Positions 45,253 through 58,070 of a stretch of 64,000 nt of DNA are shown here, piece by piece. Positions within the stretch are counted from its first letter, which is position 1; each line of letters opens with the position of its first letter. Source of the stretch: Nereocystis luetkeana (taxonomy: Eukaryota > Sar > Phaeophyceae > Laminariales > Laminariaceae); assembly GCA_031213475.1 (NCBI GenBank), contig JARUPZ010000037.1, positions 806,001-870,000 on the forward strand. The letters run 5' to 3'. The notes under the pieces were generated by a model. That model searched no databases and was not told the DNA's origin. It was given only the letters and a program-made list of their open reading frames with translations. Both the position numbers and the translations under genes were made by a program.

Positions 45253-46844
45253 GTGAGTGCCAGTACAATCATAGCACTCCACGTAACACCACGAGGTGAC
45301 GGCATTATGGTTAGTTTATGGCATTACGGCGAAGGTCGTTCCCAGTCTTGCTGCTTGGTTCCAGCGGAAAATGTTAAAATAAGCTGGTTCTCCCTGTCGT
45401 GGGGTATCGCTGTTTTGTACTGACTGACTCCTGCACTACTACTACTGCTGGTACAGAGCCCGATTTTTTTCGTGTGGAGCGGTCTATATTTGTTTTGATT
45501 CAGGATCATCACCTACTCTCTCCTCTCTCAACATACTGGTACTGGTACGAGTACCGCGTGATCTATTATTGTTAATAATAATACTATTTAATACCAGCCC
45601 TGACCGTACGACAACTCTGAACGACAACACCACAACTCTTTCTCGGCGTGTTCGATCTTTTGATTTACGTTTAATTTACGAAGCTTATGTGTGGCGCAGG
45701 TACTCAGGTGGATACTGGTACGTAACTAAAATGCAGCAGCGCGTAGTGCGAGTATGAGTGCACTGTTTTATCATCGTAGTGCTGCCAAGTACATATCGGT
45801 AGCTGCAGTCCTTGATTAGTACAGAAAGACTAAGTATCATTGTTCCGGCCTCATCCCGGATGCTCTGTCGTAATGCTCTACGAGGTGCATCGTACTACTG
45901 TAGGTTAGTTGATACTGCTGTACGCGTAGTGGGAGACTGGCGATGTACGAGTACGCGGTCTCCTTTGGTGGCGTGCCGGACGCTCCTCGTAGTGTTGCGT
46001 GGTTTTTGGTCACTTGCCGAAACTTGGCGAGTTCTCATCATCATCGTAGTTGGCGGGGCGACGTCGTTAACTACGATGGTACGAGTTATTTTATTTAATA
46101 CGACACGACGTATGGAATATTATCATAACATGACCCAAGCATGACCCAAGTGTAGGCACGGCACGTCCGTCGCCTGAGGCAAGGAAGCAGGGGCTTGTCC
46201 GCGTTGATTGTTTGGAGCACGCAAACCCGAAGTCGGTTAGGCTCGTACATAGTGGTACTATTGATGTAGCTATACTGCTCTATCATACCAGGTATTGACT
46301 ACTTTCGTTGTGATTAACATATACTGGTGGCATTAACTGTTCGAAGTGTTACGAAGAGTACAGGTAAGATGGCTCGAGTAAAGTACTCGTATATAAATAC
46401 CATCAATACGCCTGCTGTGTTGTTCCAGGTAGCTCGTACCTGCATACCTGGTAGAGTCTATCGTATTGTGTCTTCGGGCGGCTTGGTCGTGGTCGTGGTG
46501 TCGTGAAGTGAAATTTGAACCAAGCACGAGTATTCCATGAACATGTACTGGTATCATATACCTACAGCAACAAGCCCAGCTCCTTGCCGCCAAGAGTGCC
46601 TGTCAGGCAATGCCGCCAGGTCATCTTGGCGTTATTCATTTATTCCTATTCCTGTATTCCTATTCCTGTAGCGCCGTGTAGTCCGAGTCTGCATGCCGCA
46701 CCTGCCCTTGTTAATTATCGATATCATATCATAAACCAGGTAGGTACCTGGTGCCGGGTGGAACAGTACCGGTTGGTAAAACCTATTAGTAATAGTCTCC
46801 CAGTGTGACTCTTGCTGCTGCTGCTTCTACTGCTCTTATTAATA
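45253..46844. other. probable intron or intergenic, no exon assigned
   Basis: Downstream of the RING exon. AT-rich, full of TACTGGTACGAGTAC, TATTAATA and TACCTGGTA words (45540-45600, 46285, 46440). No second half of the RING domain was seen. Confidence 0.45.
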
Positions 46845-46849
46845 TAGTA

Positions 46850-47095
46850 GTGGTATGTGTATGTCGTGCCTGTCGTATCCAGTACGATGAACATGGCATT
46901 GCAACACTTCTTATTTTTTTATTAACAGCAGTAATGGTATCTCTGTGTGTCGTAGTTTTGTGACCACAGACAGAGCTTTTGCCTCTATTAATCAATACCA
47001 GGTAGGATTATTCAAGAATCTGCACTGCTGTTGTGCTGGATGTCGTCGGGTAGAAAGAACGGTTTAATGCGAAGAACTCACACACATTCACCTGT
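46850..47095 (+). mobile_element. LINE 3'-end fragment
   Basis: ATGTCGTGCCTGTCGTATCC at the left to GAAGAACTCACACACA at the right matches the terminal 230 bp of the 14433-14885 copy. Relative to that copy it has extra ATTAAT and ATACCAGGTA words around 46990-47005. Confidence 0.75.
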
Positions 47096-47334
47096 TGTAG
47101 GATGTAGGACCATCATTTTTTGCTCATAATAAATCGACATAAAAAAGATACATCAACAGCAGGACATTGTGGTGCACTTGAAGCCGATCGTCAAATGGTA
47201 TCATGATATCATACTTTCACCGTGCCCGAGTGCTCGTGCCCATGGCAATTTGAGCTCTTCCTTCGATGCTTCAAATTGAAAGTTTGGAGTTATAGTTTTT
47301 CAGAGAAAACGATACTATAGCAGTTCTCGTGCAC

Positions 47335-47585
47335 TTGTGTGCGTGTGTTCTTCACATTAAACCGTTCTTTCTACCCGTCGACATCCAGCACAACCAGTGT
47401 CCGTGCCGATTCTTCAACCCTAGAAGAGATACAAGTTACCGGTATGTGGTCACAAAGCTACGCCAGAGAGATACTACGTTGCCACGTACCCTGGTATGCC
47501 GTAAGCACAGCAGTGGGCAATGCGATGTCATGTCATCATACTAGATACGACAGGCACGACATACACATTCTATGAAAGAAACGAA
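47335..47585 (-). mobile_element. LINE 3'-end fragment
   Basis: Reverse orientation of the same 3' terminus (GTTCTTCACATTAAACCG). It contains extra ACCGGTA at about 47437 and a TACCCTGGTA-containing insert at about 47488 compared with the copies at 15456 and 52455. Confidence 0.75.
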
Positions 47586-47649
47586 AGGAAACAATCAAAG
47601 AGAAAACACTCGTAATCTACTGCGTGAAAAGTAAAAAAAAAGACACTGC

Positions 47650-47705
<56 letters not shown>
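47650..47705. repeat. GTT trinucleotide microsatellite
   Basis: About 18 GTT units at the 3' end (minus strand) of the next LINE fragment, i.e. an (AAC)n tail. The same but shorter tail ends the copy at 56345. The open 'Val' frame through it is an artefact. Confidence 0.9.
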
Positions 47706-47706
<1 letters not shown>

Positions 47707-48128
47707 AGTAGTTGTTGTACTCACATTAACTCATCGCCACAATACAATGCAGTCCGTGGTCGCAGGACAGGCTCCAATAACTCTGGAGTGGAAGAAATAC
47801 CTCGGTAGTTAAACAGAGGCAAAAACAAAAAAACAAGCATTCGCATTACACCACTAAGGACACCAGGGAAGCAAACAGGAGATACCATTAATAGCAGACA
47901 AACCACTAAAAAAAGAAGATGAAGCGAAGCAAAAAAACAAAAACTAGAACAAAAGCAGATAGCAAAACGCAAAAAAGCAAAAACAGAGACACAAAGAGGT
48001 ACAAACGGGAAAGAAAGAGAGATAAAAATCAAAAAGATGGGACAAAAAGGGACAAACACGGGCGGGGGGGAAAGAAAATACGAAAGGCAGGCATACAGAC
48101 ACGCAAAGTTGCCCAGGTGGCACCATGC

Positions 48129-48137
48129 TACCTGGTA
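48129..48137. repeat. clean TA-bounded micro-insertion (CCTGG)
   Basis: Reads CATGCTACCTGGTAGTTAC; the paralogous LINE copy at 56795-56804 reads CATGCTAGTTAC. The difference is exactly CCTGG plus a second TA. Confidence 0.9.
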
Positions 48138-48825
48138 GTTACTTGGGTCCCAAAGAAGGGAGTGCATCATGACGATGATGGCCATAACCAGGCTTCAGTC
48201 TGTTGGGCAGACAGCCTCCCCCCCCCCCCCCCCCCCATTCCCCCTCGTCCCCCTTTCGCCCCCCCCCTCTTCCCTGCCATTCTGCGCACTCGCGTTGGCG
48301 TCAACGGTTGTGGTCGTGGTTGCAGTTGCAGCTATCCTATGCCGTTCTGCCGATGCCTCCTTCTCATCTGTATGCCATTTCCGCATGAAGACCTCCGCCC
48401 CTTCCTCGACCCGTCGGAACCATCTGCCGGCTTTCTGTGCTGCCTCGCGCCACCCTTCGAGCTCCATGCCGAACTCCTTGAGGTCCTCCTCAAGGTACCT
48501 CATGCAGTCCCACTCCTGTCCTCCGGAGTAACCCTTACCCCCAACCATCTCCCCAAACATCGCCCTCTTCGGCAGACGCTCCTCTCCCATGCGTGTCACA
48601 AAGCCCGCAAACAAGAGCCTACGTCTGCGTACCGTCGTCTCAACGCTCTCAGAGTTTGTCCTGACAAGCGCGCTAGCATAGGATAGAATGTGGTCTTCGC
48701 GCTTTCGTTTTCGCCAGCCGATGCATCGGAGAAGCATCTTGTGGTGGACCTCCCGTAGCCTACCGTAATCAGTCTTGCTCGGGCTCCAAGTAACGCAACC
48801 GTAGAGCAACGTTGTATACACGTAT

Positions 48826-51800
48826 GTATAATAGTCTCGTTTTGCTTAAAAATGAGGCAATAGAGTATTAGCAGTATAGATTCTAGACGTCTAAACTATT
48901 ACTTCGTACCTGGTATATTAAAAACAGAGTACTACGTGCGTGTACTCGTAAATAGAGCCCGTACTCACTATTGATAGAGGAGCTGTCTACCACCAGGTAC
49001 GAGGTAGACTCGTTTTAGTATACGAGTACATGAGGCAATAGCCTAGACTACTCTTACTCGTATACTCGTAAAATATACCAGGTATCATACCAGGTGACAG
49101 GTTCTTGGGACGAGTATGTCCCAGGGTACAGAGTACTGTTACTGTAACCCTGACCAAGGGTTGGCCGCATTCCAGTGCAGTACGACGATGCACCTGATAC
49201 CAGGTATACCAGATACCATACAATGTACCTGGTACATCGCTATTCAAGTATTTCAATTATTAATAGACGAAAGGACTCGTTAAATGAATGCCTGAAGTTT
49301 ATTGATGCTGATTTCTGAATAAGGCAGCAGGGCGCACGGACTATCAATACCAACTCTGTACCATAAATCATTATCGTCACTCGTACTCTCTGTGTCCTAT
49401 TAATAGTACTTCAACCTTGTAAATACCAATACTATTAATATAACTCATTCGCGTATACGATACTCGTAAGGTACTGTACTTCCCGGGCGTGCGTCTTTCT
49501 ATTGTACTTTCTTGTATAATACGGTGGGGCGAATATCATACCTGTATGTACGAGTCCCGGTTGACAGTTGATCTTGGTGCTGGTAGTGATATGCACCGGC
49601 TAGATCTAGACTCCTTGTGCATTTTCTCAACGGTATGGTATGTCTGTGCTACGTACTCGCACAAAATTATAGATTTTAAGGGTACGTTTGGAAGCGTATA
49701 ACGGTACCCGGGGCATGTTTTATCGACGTGCCCAAGTTACCGAATTGTCGGGTCCCGGTATTGAAGTCGTACCGAACTTACCGAAGTGTCAGGTAACGGT
49801 GTCGAGTTCGTGCCGAACCTCATGAGAGTGTTCGGTAGAGTATTGCGGCCTTAACCATCACTCCGGTAAAGTTCGCTAGGGTATTGCGTCCGTACCGAAC
49901 ACGCCGGTAAGGGTCGGGTACCGGTATTTATCCAGCAAATACCCCCGGTTTATTTTGGTGCGTATCCTGCCCAACATACCCTTGGAATTACTGTAGTAAA
50001 GTATTGATTACAAATTAACGATGTGAAAACACAAAAACAGCAATCTGGCACGTAGTAGGTACTCCCTGGTACGATGTTGGACTCCTTAGTCTATTAATAG
50101 AAGATTAATTGTTACGAACAGCAAAAGCGTTTGTCAGACGAGAAGCAGCATATTTTGGGTTTTAGATTTTCATCACTCGGGATGGTATATATACTGCTGT
50201 TGGGATGTGGGTTATGTACACAGCTGTACCCCCGGCGATAACATTTCGTTTGGGATTTTACTGTAGGTTATTCACTACCCCCTTGTTGTATACTATAGGG
50301 ATGTGATAGCATGGGGGGGTGATGGCAGTGGTTACGAACGACATGACGGCATTCAATGTTCAACAACAGAATATAATGGAGATGAGGCAACACCAACTAC
50401 TCCTACAGTACGCCCCACTGTCGACCATCCTTCCAAGGCACTAACGCGCACAAGTTGACGACAGTTTAACATCCTGCTGCTGATAATAGAGTTCCTAGCG
50501 AAACCTACACACTACGGTATCTTCTTACGTAGGCGTCCAAAACGGATAATTTGCGGCGCGGCGTCGGTTTTCAACTCGTGCTTGACATCGCGACCTTCGT
50601 TCGGTATTCTGAGAGCCAGATTTGTCAAGGACGCCATATGCAAACACGAGTTGAGTGGAACATTGATCTGGTATGGGATTATTTGCACAACACACCACAA
50701 CGGCGGCGATAGACTATACTCACAGGAACCGGCCCGTCTGTTGCTAGTGAGGCAATGTCTCAGGGTGTGTGGTATACACCGCGCTCCGGTTGACGTCCCT
50801 TGGGTAGCGGTGTAGGATTTGAATGGCCACCCGGTTGGTTACCTGCTGTGGGTGTGTGGTATGCGAGGTAGAGTGTGCTACACATTGCTGTCATATACGG
50901 TACGAGTACAGAATACGAGGAGACAATAGGGGCATTAGAGGTACCGGTACTTCACAAGACGTGTACGGCTATATAGCGACCTCAAATGGCTTGAAACTAC
51001 TTTTAATAGGAGCTCAATACAAGCTGAGTCGTCTAATATGGGTACCGTACCTATAAAGGGCGGGCGATCGCCTTTTACATATGACTCCTATGATACACGG
51101 ATAGAAGTTCCAGGGCATCCTGTGGCACTGTCCCTCCCCTCGCCCCCCAAGCGGCCCGTTATTTTCGCATCTGCTACTACACCTCTCCGTGCAATGTATT
51201 AATATAGTTATTCAGACAAGACCTTCGGCAACCTGAAGAGAAGCCAGCCGCAACGACGACACGCCATGCGTCTCCAGCCCCCCCCCTTTCCTCCCCTTTA
51301 AATCCATCCTCCCTCCAAGGCGAAACCCACTACCAGGTACCTCAGATAATCATACACCCCTCTCCCCGTTCAAAGTCATGTCTCTTCCTGAGCCGCCTTT
51401 GCCGCATGGATTATTTGTCTATCAAGTATGGCAATCGGGGAAATTGGTATGGCCCGCGTGTGGTTCAGGTGTTCTGAGAAGGAATTAAAATAATTGCAGT
51501 ATATAGTCTTTATTTTCATCACGTACGTACCGCGTTCAGGCCACTCGGGCGAGTGGCTCTCTATCTCATTCAAAATTGGGCTCGAAAACAATTTGTTGGT
51601 GCAACGTTAACAAACCCATGGCAGTGCTTATCGTGGATCAAAAGTAGCATAAAACCTCTTGACTGCAAATACATACCCTAGTACAGTAGGAGACTTACTC
51701 GGCCGAGTGACTGCGCGGTTGAAAAACAATTACCAGGTATCTTGGCTGACCCTCCCCCCCTCCGTACGTAGCACCAGTCTAGGCCGGCCGGCCGAAACTG

Positions 51801-52450
51801 GCTTTTAGGAGGGCACATGCCTCGAAGAGATCGGCCACGCAAGCGGACGTTAAAGGTGCATTTTAAGAGCGAGCACTATTTGCGCATCATGTTCGAAGAC
51901 CGTTGGGACGGCATGTACTGATGTTTCGCTCCGTGGTATATAAGTGACTGGTGTCCGGCGTTCCTCATGATATGCCAGGCTTTTTGTACTCAGGTGCAGT
52001 ATGATGCTGAAACAAATGACAACTATCTGTTGAAAGCAGCGGACTGAAATGTATATAGGTCCACAGCTGCCCTCTGTCGCAGATCATCCCGAAGTAACGC
52101 TGTTGAGCTGGACGTCAAGCTTGCGAGAAATAATATGGTCTGAGGACATGATAGAACTCACGTTCTCCCGCAGCTCCAAACCTGAAAGTTGACACTGAAT
52201 AAGGTGCTATGTTCGCTACATGGCTGAGTAGTACCGATGCAGAGCGATACATCTCATACAGCTACGGTACCGAAATAAGGCGATACGCCTTACCAAGTAC
52301 CTGGTGATACTCGTACAGCTTTTATCTCTTGCTATTAGGCGAGGTCGACTATAAGGAGACTTCAAGCCGCTTGTAACTACTACTGTATGTGTACTGCAGG
52401 TCGCCTTATAACGGGACCACTACTGCTGTTTTGACAACTACAGCCACCAT
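48826..52450. other. non-coding region rich in TA-bounded words
   Basis: About 3.6 kb without a supportable gene. It has a high density of TACGAGTAC, TACTCGTA, TACCAGGTA and CTATTAATAG (50091-50100) words. The segment 49700-49935 is internally repetitive around TACCGAA...TCGGGTA. Poly-C runs lie near 51280 and 51755. Confidence 0.5.
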
Positions 52451-52454
52451 TGGA

Positions 52455-53903
52455 CGGTGTGTGTTTGTGTTCTTCACATTAAACCGTTCTTCCTACCCGT
52501 CGACATCCAGCACAACCAGTGTCCGTGCCGATTCTTCAATCCTAGAAGAGATCCAAGTTCTGTCGTCACAAAGCTACGCCACAGAGATACTACGTTGCCA
52601 GGTAAGCACAGCAGTGGGCAATGCAATGCCATGTCATTATACTATTATTAATACTAGCTAAATACGACAGTCACGACATACACATTCTATGAAATAGGGA
52701 AACGAAAGGAAACAATCAAAGAGAAAACAAAAACAAAGAAGACAATTCGAAAGAGAAAAAGAAAAAAAAATGAAAGAAAACTAGAAGAAAAAATCTGTCT
52801 TGCCCCCCCCCCCGCAGGCGAGGTGGCCAACACTTGAAAAAAACAAGCTGGAAAAAAAATAAAACAACAACAAAAACACCACTGCTTGTAAACAGAGTAA
52901 GGCAAAGAACCAAAAAATAACAAAAGGGAAAATAACAGGCAGACCAAAGCCCAAAGCACCCTCCAGGTGGCGGCAGCAGTTCGTGGCACGAGTAGTATAG
53001 CCAGGTTCTCCCTGATAATCCGCCTGGTACCTTGCTACCCAAACTGCCGTCTCCGCCCTGCGTTCGTCAACTATGCCCAGCCCCTTGGCGTCAGACAATA
53101 CGAAACGAGCAGAGCAGGTTCGTCATCCAACCACGCCACACGACTCCTTCAATACGGCTTATCAATCACAAAAAAGGAAGAGAAAGAAATAAAATGAAAA
53201 TCACGTAGAATCAGCGCAAGAAAGAAAAAAACGAAACAAAAACAGAAGACAAGGGAAGACCACGTTCGAACCAGCTGCACCAGTTGGTGGAACTAGTTGT
53301 ATGGTCATGTTCTACTTCATAGTCGGCCTGGTGCCTTGCTACCCTGTCTGCCATCTCCTTCCTACTTTCGTCTACCGCAGTTTCCCTTCTACTCCTCCTG
53401 TTTCCCCCCCTCTCCGCATTCCCTTGGTCGGGTTTTCTGCCACTTCTCCTGTTGCCCCCCCACCCCCCCCATTCCCTTGGAACACCATCCACGGCGGATG
53501 CGCGGCGCTGCCTACTCATCTCAGCCTCAGCCTCGTGCCACCTCACCATGAACCGTTCGGCTGCTTCAAGGATCCCCCGGTACCACTTCCCCGCCTTTTT
53601 GGCTGCAGTGGACCACAACGCGGTCTCAACTCCAAACACCAAGGGAGCAACTTCCGTTGACCCTTCGGTGGCTCGGAACTTCCTAAGGTCTTCGACTATG
53701 CATCTATGCCAAGTGTTACACTGTCCGCCTGGTCTCGGGTTCTCCCCACCAGCTATCGTCCCGAACATTACCCGACTGGGTAATCGCTCATTGCTTTGCC
53801 GTGCCACGCCCCCCGCAAAGAAGAGCCGCCGTTTACGACTGGTCGTTTCGATGCTCTCGCAACGTGTCATCTTGAGGGCCTTCGCGTACGAGAGGGTGGC
53901 ATG
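52455..53903 (-). mobile_element. LINE 3' fragment with RT-C-terminal ORF
   Basis: The same structure as 15456-16978, with the ORF region intact from about 53903 (HATLSYAKALKMTRC) through CIVEDLRKFRATEGSTE to WHEAEAEMSRQRR. It lacks the TTAATA and TTAGTA insertions of the other copy, so it serves as the empty-site reference. It does carry its own TATTAATACTAGCTA insert at about 52645-52660, where the other copy reads TATAG. The 3' end is GAAGAACACAAACACAC near 52455. Confidence 0.8.
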
Positions 53904-53919
53904 CTGTGATGATACCATG

Positions 53920-54260
53920 CAGATGCTCCCAGTAGACTTTCGGGGAGAATTGCTGGATGTTCCGCGAGTGCCCGGAGTTTTCCAGGGTTGTAAAGTTCTG
54001 ACCTTCTAGATATTTCATGCACATGTACTGTACAAGTGCATATGCGGATACGAGTACGAGTGCGCGCACTAGTTTGGGGTCCTGAGCATATTTCAGCTGT
54101 TAATTATGATCATGCTGCGAGTACTTGCCGCACCAAATGATTTCAAATGCCCCCGACATTTCGGGTGCTGTACTGCGGGTACTGCCAGTGCCGGCAGTAT
54201 TTCGGCCGTTAGTTCTCGCAGTAGTAAATACGCTTTGTTAAGAAGAGTGTGGAGCATATT
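53920..54260. repeat. degenerate repeat related to the 1-560 array
   Basis: Contains GCGAGTACTTGCCG, TACTGCGGGTACTGCCAG and CAGTATTTCGGCC, plus CAGATGCTCCCAGTA, which is the inverse of a segment near 575-590. Probably the same repeat family as the window's left end, partly inverted. Confidence 0.5.
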
Positions 54261-55847
54261 GGGAGCATATGTGCAATCATTACGTACGTACAGTAGGACT
54301 GAGTCCTGATGGCTCAAGCCAGTTCACTACCAATACACAATACACAATACACGGGATCCAAACAGTACACGGCTTCGGCGACCTCCGCTCCCCCCTCGGC
54401 TGCTCGCGGGAGGCATATTTGACGCGAATTGACTCAACTAGAGCTAAAGAAAATGGGTTGATTTTGGGGCATGTTTCAAAGGTAATTTGGCGGTAGATTG
54501 ACTGGCAGTGCATGCTGAGCCGAGGGCCCAGTTGTCGTAGCAATCATGCGGCGGCGCCGTATTTGTGTATTACCACTCGTGATGTTGTAAGTATTATAAG
54601 TAAATAGCCAACAAATATTCTCAAAACTCGTGTAATATTTTTGTGTTTTTACGCTCTTTACCTAATATCAATACCAGGGTACGATGTTTTAGGGAATTCA
54701 TTGTTGCACCGATAAATTCGCCTACGTACGTACTGAACATCGTATATATATAAATATTTATTTCTACAGCAGACGTACTGAACGTCCTATATATATAAAT
54801 ATTTATTTCTACAGCAGTAGATGGTATTTACCAACATCATAAAAGGCCTCATTTTCTCATTTTGTTTCGCTCATTTGTTTCTTGGTCGTTGACCTCGCGC
54901 CCTCTTCAACCTTCAAAAGTTGTGAAGTATTAATATTAATATATCCCTTTTGTCTTTCCCTTCGTGCCTTCCCCTTCCCTTTCGTACGCTGCTTTCGTTC
55001 GTCCCCAGATGTGTGGGAGATCTCTTCTGTGACGGGTCCCTATGCTGCCCGACTTGCTGCGAGATTCATAACTGCGGTGAGCTATCTGTACGGTACGCAT
55101 GATGATTGGAAAATGAAAATACTACAGTGCGTAAAGCAGGATATTGTCTTCGACACACTCCTGAATGTATGAATATCATATCATATGTTCAAGCAGGAAT
55201 GTCGTGTAGGTGGAGGCGTTTGGGAATTCGAATTCGATTATCGCAGGGGCAGCAACAATAGCGGCAGTGGCCCAAACAGCATCATGAGCTGGTTTGCAAA
55301 TAGCTACTATTTATAATATAAGATCGCCAGAGTTTGGAGTGCCCTGTCACGAGAGCCCCTGCTTCCTGTGCTTGTCATAAACAGTCTGGTACCGGAGATA
55401 TAGTATAAGCTTCACAGCAGTCAGTAAGAGACAGTGCCCGATACCTGGTACCTGGTACAGAATACAGCAGCGCATCGGTTTTCCCACCCTGTCGCTGAAG
55501 AAGGGAGGGAGGAGACTCAGGTTGGAACTAGTCAGTGTGCGAGTTGATAGCTCCGCGGGAAAACGCACTGGGCTACAATTGTTCGGGCTATATAGCCTGG
55601 TGCACAGATTAATTGTGGTCGTTGATCCATCGAACTCTACGGGGTGTCAATAGTCAATAATGAAAACGGGAGATACAACGGGGCGCCTGACGGCCGTGTG
55701 AGATGCTGCCTTAGCCATACTTGGGGTTTTCGCACGGCGGTAGGAGAGGTTTACCAGGTATGCAGCAGCGCATTCGACGTTCGATACACTTTTCATTGTT
55801 CACCTAATACTCTACGAGGTATGTAAGTAGTTCCTTGACGAGGTTGA
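54261..55847. other. non-coding, no gene seen
   Basis: Includes a two-copy tandem repeat at 54727-54819 (unit about 46 bp: ACGTACTGAACRTC, then TATATATAAATATTTATTTC, TACAGCAG). No ORF with recognisable sequence. Confidence 0.5.
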
Positions 55848-55980
55848 TAAATCCCGTACGGGTAACACGTGCGATCCAAGTATCATATCCTATCATCATA
55901 CCAGGTATCAAACATATCACACTCAGCTTTTCAGCGTGCAAAGTCTGACTTTCGACGAACTTTCGATGTCACACAGGTGA
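55848..55980. repeat. dispersed repeat, copy 3 (diverged)
   Basis: AATCCCGTACGGGTAACACGTGCGATCC...ATCACACTCAGC...TTTCGACGAA...GATGTCACACAGG parallels 8890-8975. Extra sequence containing TACCAGGTA separates ATCAT from the ATCACACTCAGC part. Confidence 0.5.
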
Positions 55981-56344
55981 GGTGGGCCGTCTTTTGAGCT
56001 TTCATGATACTAATCCGGAATTCTCGGGCCAAACCGAAGTTTAAGTTTATGCCGTATTTTGCCTTGTGTTGAAGTACTGATTGATGGCACTCACTGCCTG
56101 TAATTCTTTGTTTTTTCATCTCTCGATCGCCTGAACGTTTTCTGACTTCCTCTGTTCTTCCATGACAATGTCAAATTGTGAAACAACATGAAATTTCGGA
56201 ATACTGCTGCGGTACAGGAGTATCGGAATGGCTATTCAGATTCCTGGCACAGGCTTTCACATATTCAGCTGTCAGGGCACACAGCAGTAGCAGTACAGTA
56301 CTACGTACTCAGTACGAGTCTGTACTGCCGTGTACTGGTAGTTA

Positions 56345-56960
56345 TTTGTTGTTGTTGTTGTTCTCACATTAACTCACAATTCAATGCAGTCCGTGGTCGC
56401 AGGACAGGCTCCAATAACTCTGGAGTGGAAGAAATACCTCAAGTAAAAACAGAGGCAAAAAAAACAAAAAACAGGCATACGCACTCCACCACTGCGGACA
56501 CCAGGGAAGCAAAAAGGAGACTATTAATAGCAGACAAAAACCTAAAAAAAGAAGATGAAGCTAAGCAAAACAAAAACAAAAACAAAACTAAAACAGACGC
56601 AGATAGCAAAACGCGAAAAAAAGGCAAGGCAAAACGGACCATACTAACAAAGACACAAAGAGGTACAAACGGGAATGAAAGAAAAATGAAAACAAAGAAG
56701 GGACAAAAAAGCGATAATCACGGGCGGGGGGGAAAGAAAATACCAAAGGCAGGCACTGGAGCATACAGACACGCAAAGTTGCCCAGATGGCACCATGCTA
56801 GTTACTTGGGTCCCAAAGAAAGGAGTGCATCATGACGATGATGGCCATAACCAGGCTTCAGTCTGTTGGGCAGACCGCCTCCCCTCCCCCCCCCCGCCAT
56901 TCCCCCTCGTCCCCCTTTCGCCCCCCCCCTCTTCCCTGCCATTCTGCACACTCGCGTTGG
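56345..56960 (-). mobile_element. LINE 3' fragment, 5'-truncated
   Basis: Matches the 3' untranslated part of the 47640-48825 copy, ending in a short (AAC)n tail. It lacks the coding module. It provides the empty TA at 56799-56800 for the 48129 insertion. Confidence 0.8.
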
Positions 56961-57058
56961 CTATGTCAGACCACGGCGTGACCATGAAGAGTCTTCCACG
57001 TACGTCTGTCGATCTGTCTGTCACTTCTATTGTTCCATATTATTACAGGTATTATACG

Positions 57059-57167
57059 TATTACGGGGGGCCATAGTTAACAGGACCAAATATTGTTAGT
57101 AAAAATGGTTAAACATATAGGTTTTTATGTGTACCATAGGTCCTGTTAACTATGGTCCCCCGTAATA
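57059..57167. mobile_element. TA-flanked MITE, copy 6
   Basis: TATTACGGGGGGCCATAGTT to AACTATGGTCCCCCGTAATA, 109 bp. Confidence 0.85.
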
Positions 57168-57259
57168 GTTGTCCAACCAGACCGATCGCGCGGTGGCCAG
57201 ACCGGTCGCCGCGGTGCCCTACCCAGCAGTGTGGTAAAGTAGTAGCAGTAGTAGTGGTA

Positions 57260-57700
57260 CGCTCGAATGCTACTATTGATAATAATATTAATACTGAATA
57301 TTTTACAAGAGTTGATGCTGGAGTTCGAACCGCGCGTCGGTCGAAGTTTTGAAGTTTTGAGTTTATTTGCGACAAAAAATATTAAACGGAGTCAACTGTT
57401 TATATTGGAGCGCCTGTTTATAGTACAATATTCATAGTAGAATGTATTATAGTAGAATATTATAGCGTGACAATTCGATGCGAGTCGGCGAAGAAAGGGA
57501 CAGCCGAATGACGTCTTCTCGTGATCAAAACTATAAGTCGAGAGCCGTAGCGGGGAGGAAGGAGAAGAGCCCACTACAGCAATAGTCTGTGTGATACTTT
57601 GTGAACCCGGATCTGAGTTACGACTGATATTTATACCTGGTACGTGATAGGAAGGAGAGGGAAAGAAAGGAAGGCTGCAATCGGATGGGGGAGGAAAAAA
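57260..57700 (+). mobile_element. tRNA-derived SINE, diverged copy
   Basis: A B-box-like GGAGTTCGAACC at 57318, then TTTATTTGCGAC, AGTCAACTG, GATGCGAGTCGGCGAAG, CGTAGCGGGGAGGAAGGAG and AACCCGGATCTGAGTTACG. Extra TA-bounded material (TTTATACCTGGTACGTGATA) interrupts the body near 57630. It runs tail to tail into the minus-strand copy at 57725. Confidence 0.65.
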
Positions 57701-57724
57701 ACTACGGGATATATATATATATAT

Positions 57725-58070
57725 ATATTTATTTATTTTCTCATCCCATTCATTATCTTCGCACATCTTCTTCTCTCTCTCCTTCCAACTCGTAACTCAG
57801 ATCCGGGGTCACATAGCAGGCTCTTCTCCCCCCTTCCCGCTACGGTACGTGCCTTCATTTTTATCGCGAGAAGATTTCAGCCTTTTCTTCCCTCGTCGAC
57901 TCGCATCGAATTGTGCCTACCCACGCTGCAAGGCGCTCTCAACAATTGAATCCTTTTTTATTTTTGCAAATAAAGTCAAAGTCCGACCCACCTGGGGCTC
58001 GAACCCAGGACTCAAACAAGTAGAATTCGAGGTTAACCACTTGAACCACCGGGGCGACCGGCTACCATAT
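57725..58070 (-). mobile_element. tRNA-derived SINE, best full-length copy
   Basis: The minus-strand head GGTCGCCCCGGTGGTTCAAG has an A box (GGTTCAAGTGGTTAACC) and a B box (GGGTTCGAGCCCC) and ends GGTGGGTCGGAC. The body is as in the other copies, and the tail is A-rich, then (TA)n. About 345 bp. Read as a tRNA it does not give a closed anticodon arm, so I call it a SINE head, not a tRNA gene. Confidence 0.85.

Larger units (their letters stand above)
47640..48825 (-). mobile_element. LINE 3' part with RT-C-terminal ORF
   Basis: The minus ORF 48821-48195 encodes TTLLYGCVTWSPSKTDYGRL, then HHKMLLRCIGWRKRKREDHI, RRRRLLFAGFVTRMGEERLP and WDCMRYLEEDLKEFG. This is the classic C-terminal module after the reverse transcriptase in LINEs. 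The ORF is intact from the truncation point. An untranslated region and an (AAC)n tail follow. It is related to, but distinct from, the 15456 and 52455 family (shared RRLLFAG, KRxMFG and KAGxW spacing). The 3' untranslated part holds one clean CCTGGTA insertion at 48131-48137. Confidence 0.8.

Noticed and set aside
47624..47812. ORF encoding a long run of valines
   Set aside because: It is simply the (GTT)n tail of a LINE read in one frame.
57980..58070. A possible functional tRNA gene (A and B boxes present)
   Set aside because: Anticodon and acceptor stems do not form, and the same head is attached to a repeated body at several loci; it is a SINE head.
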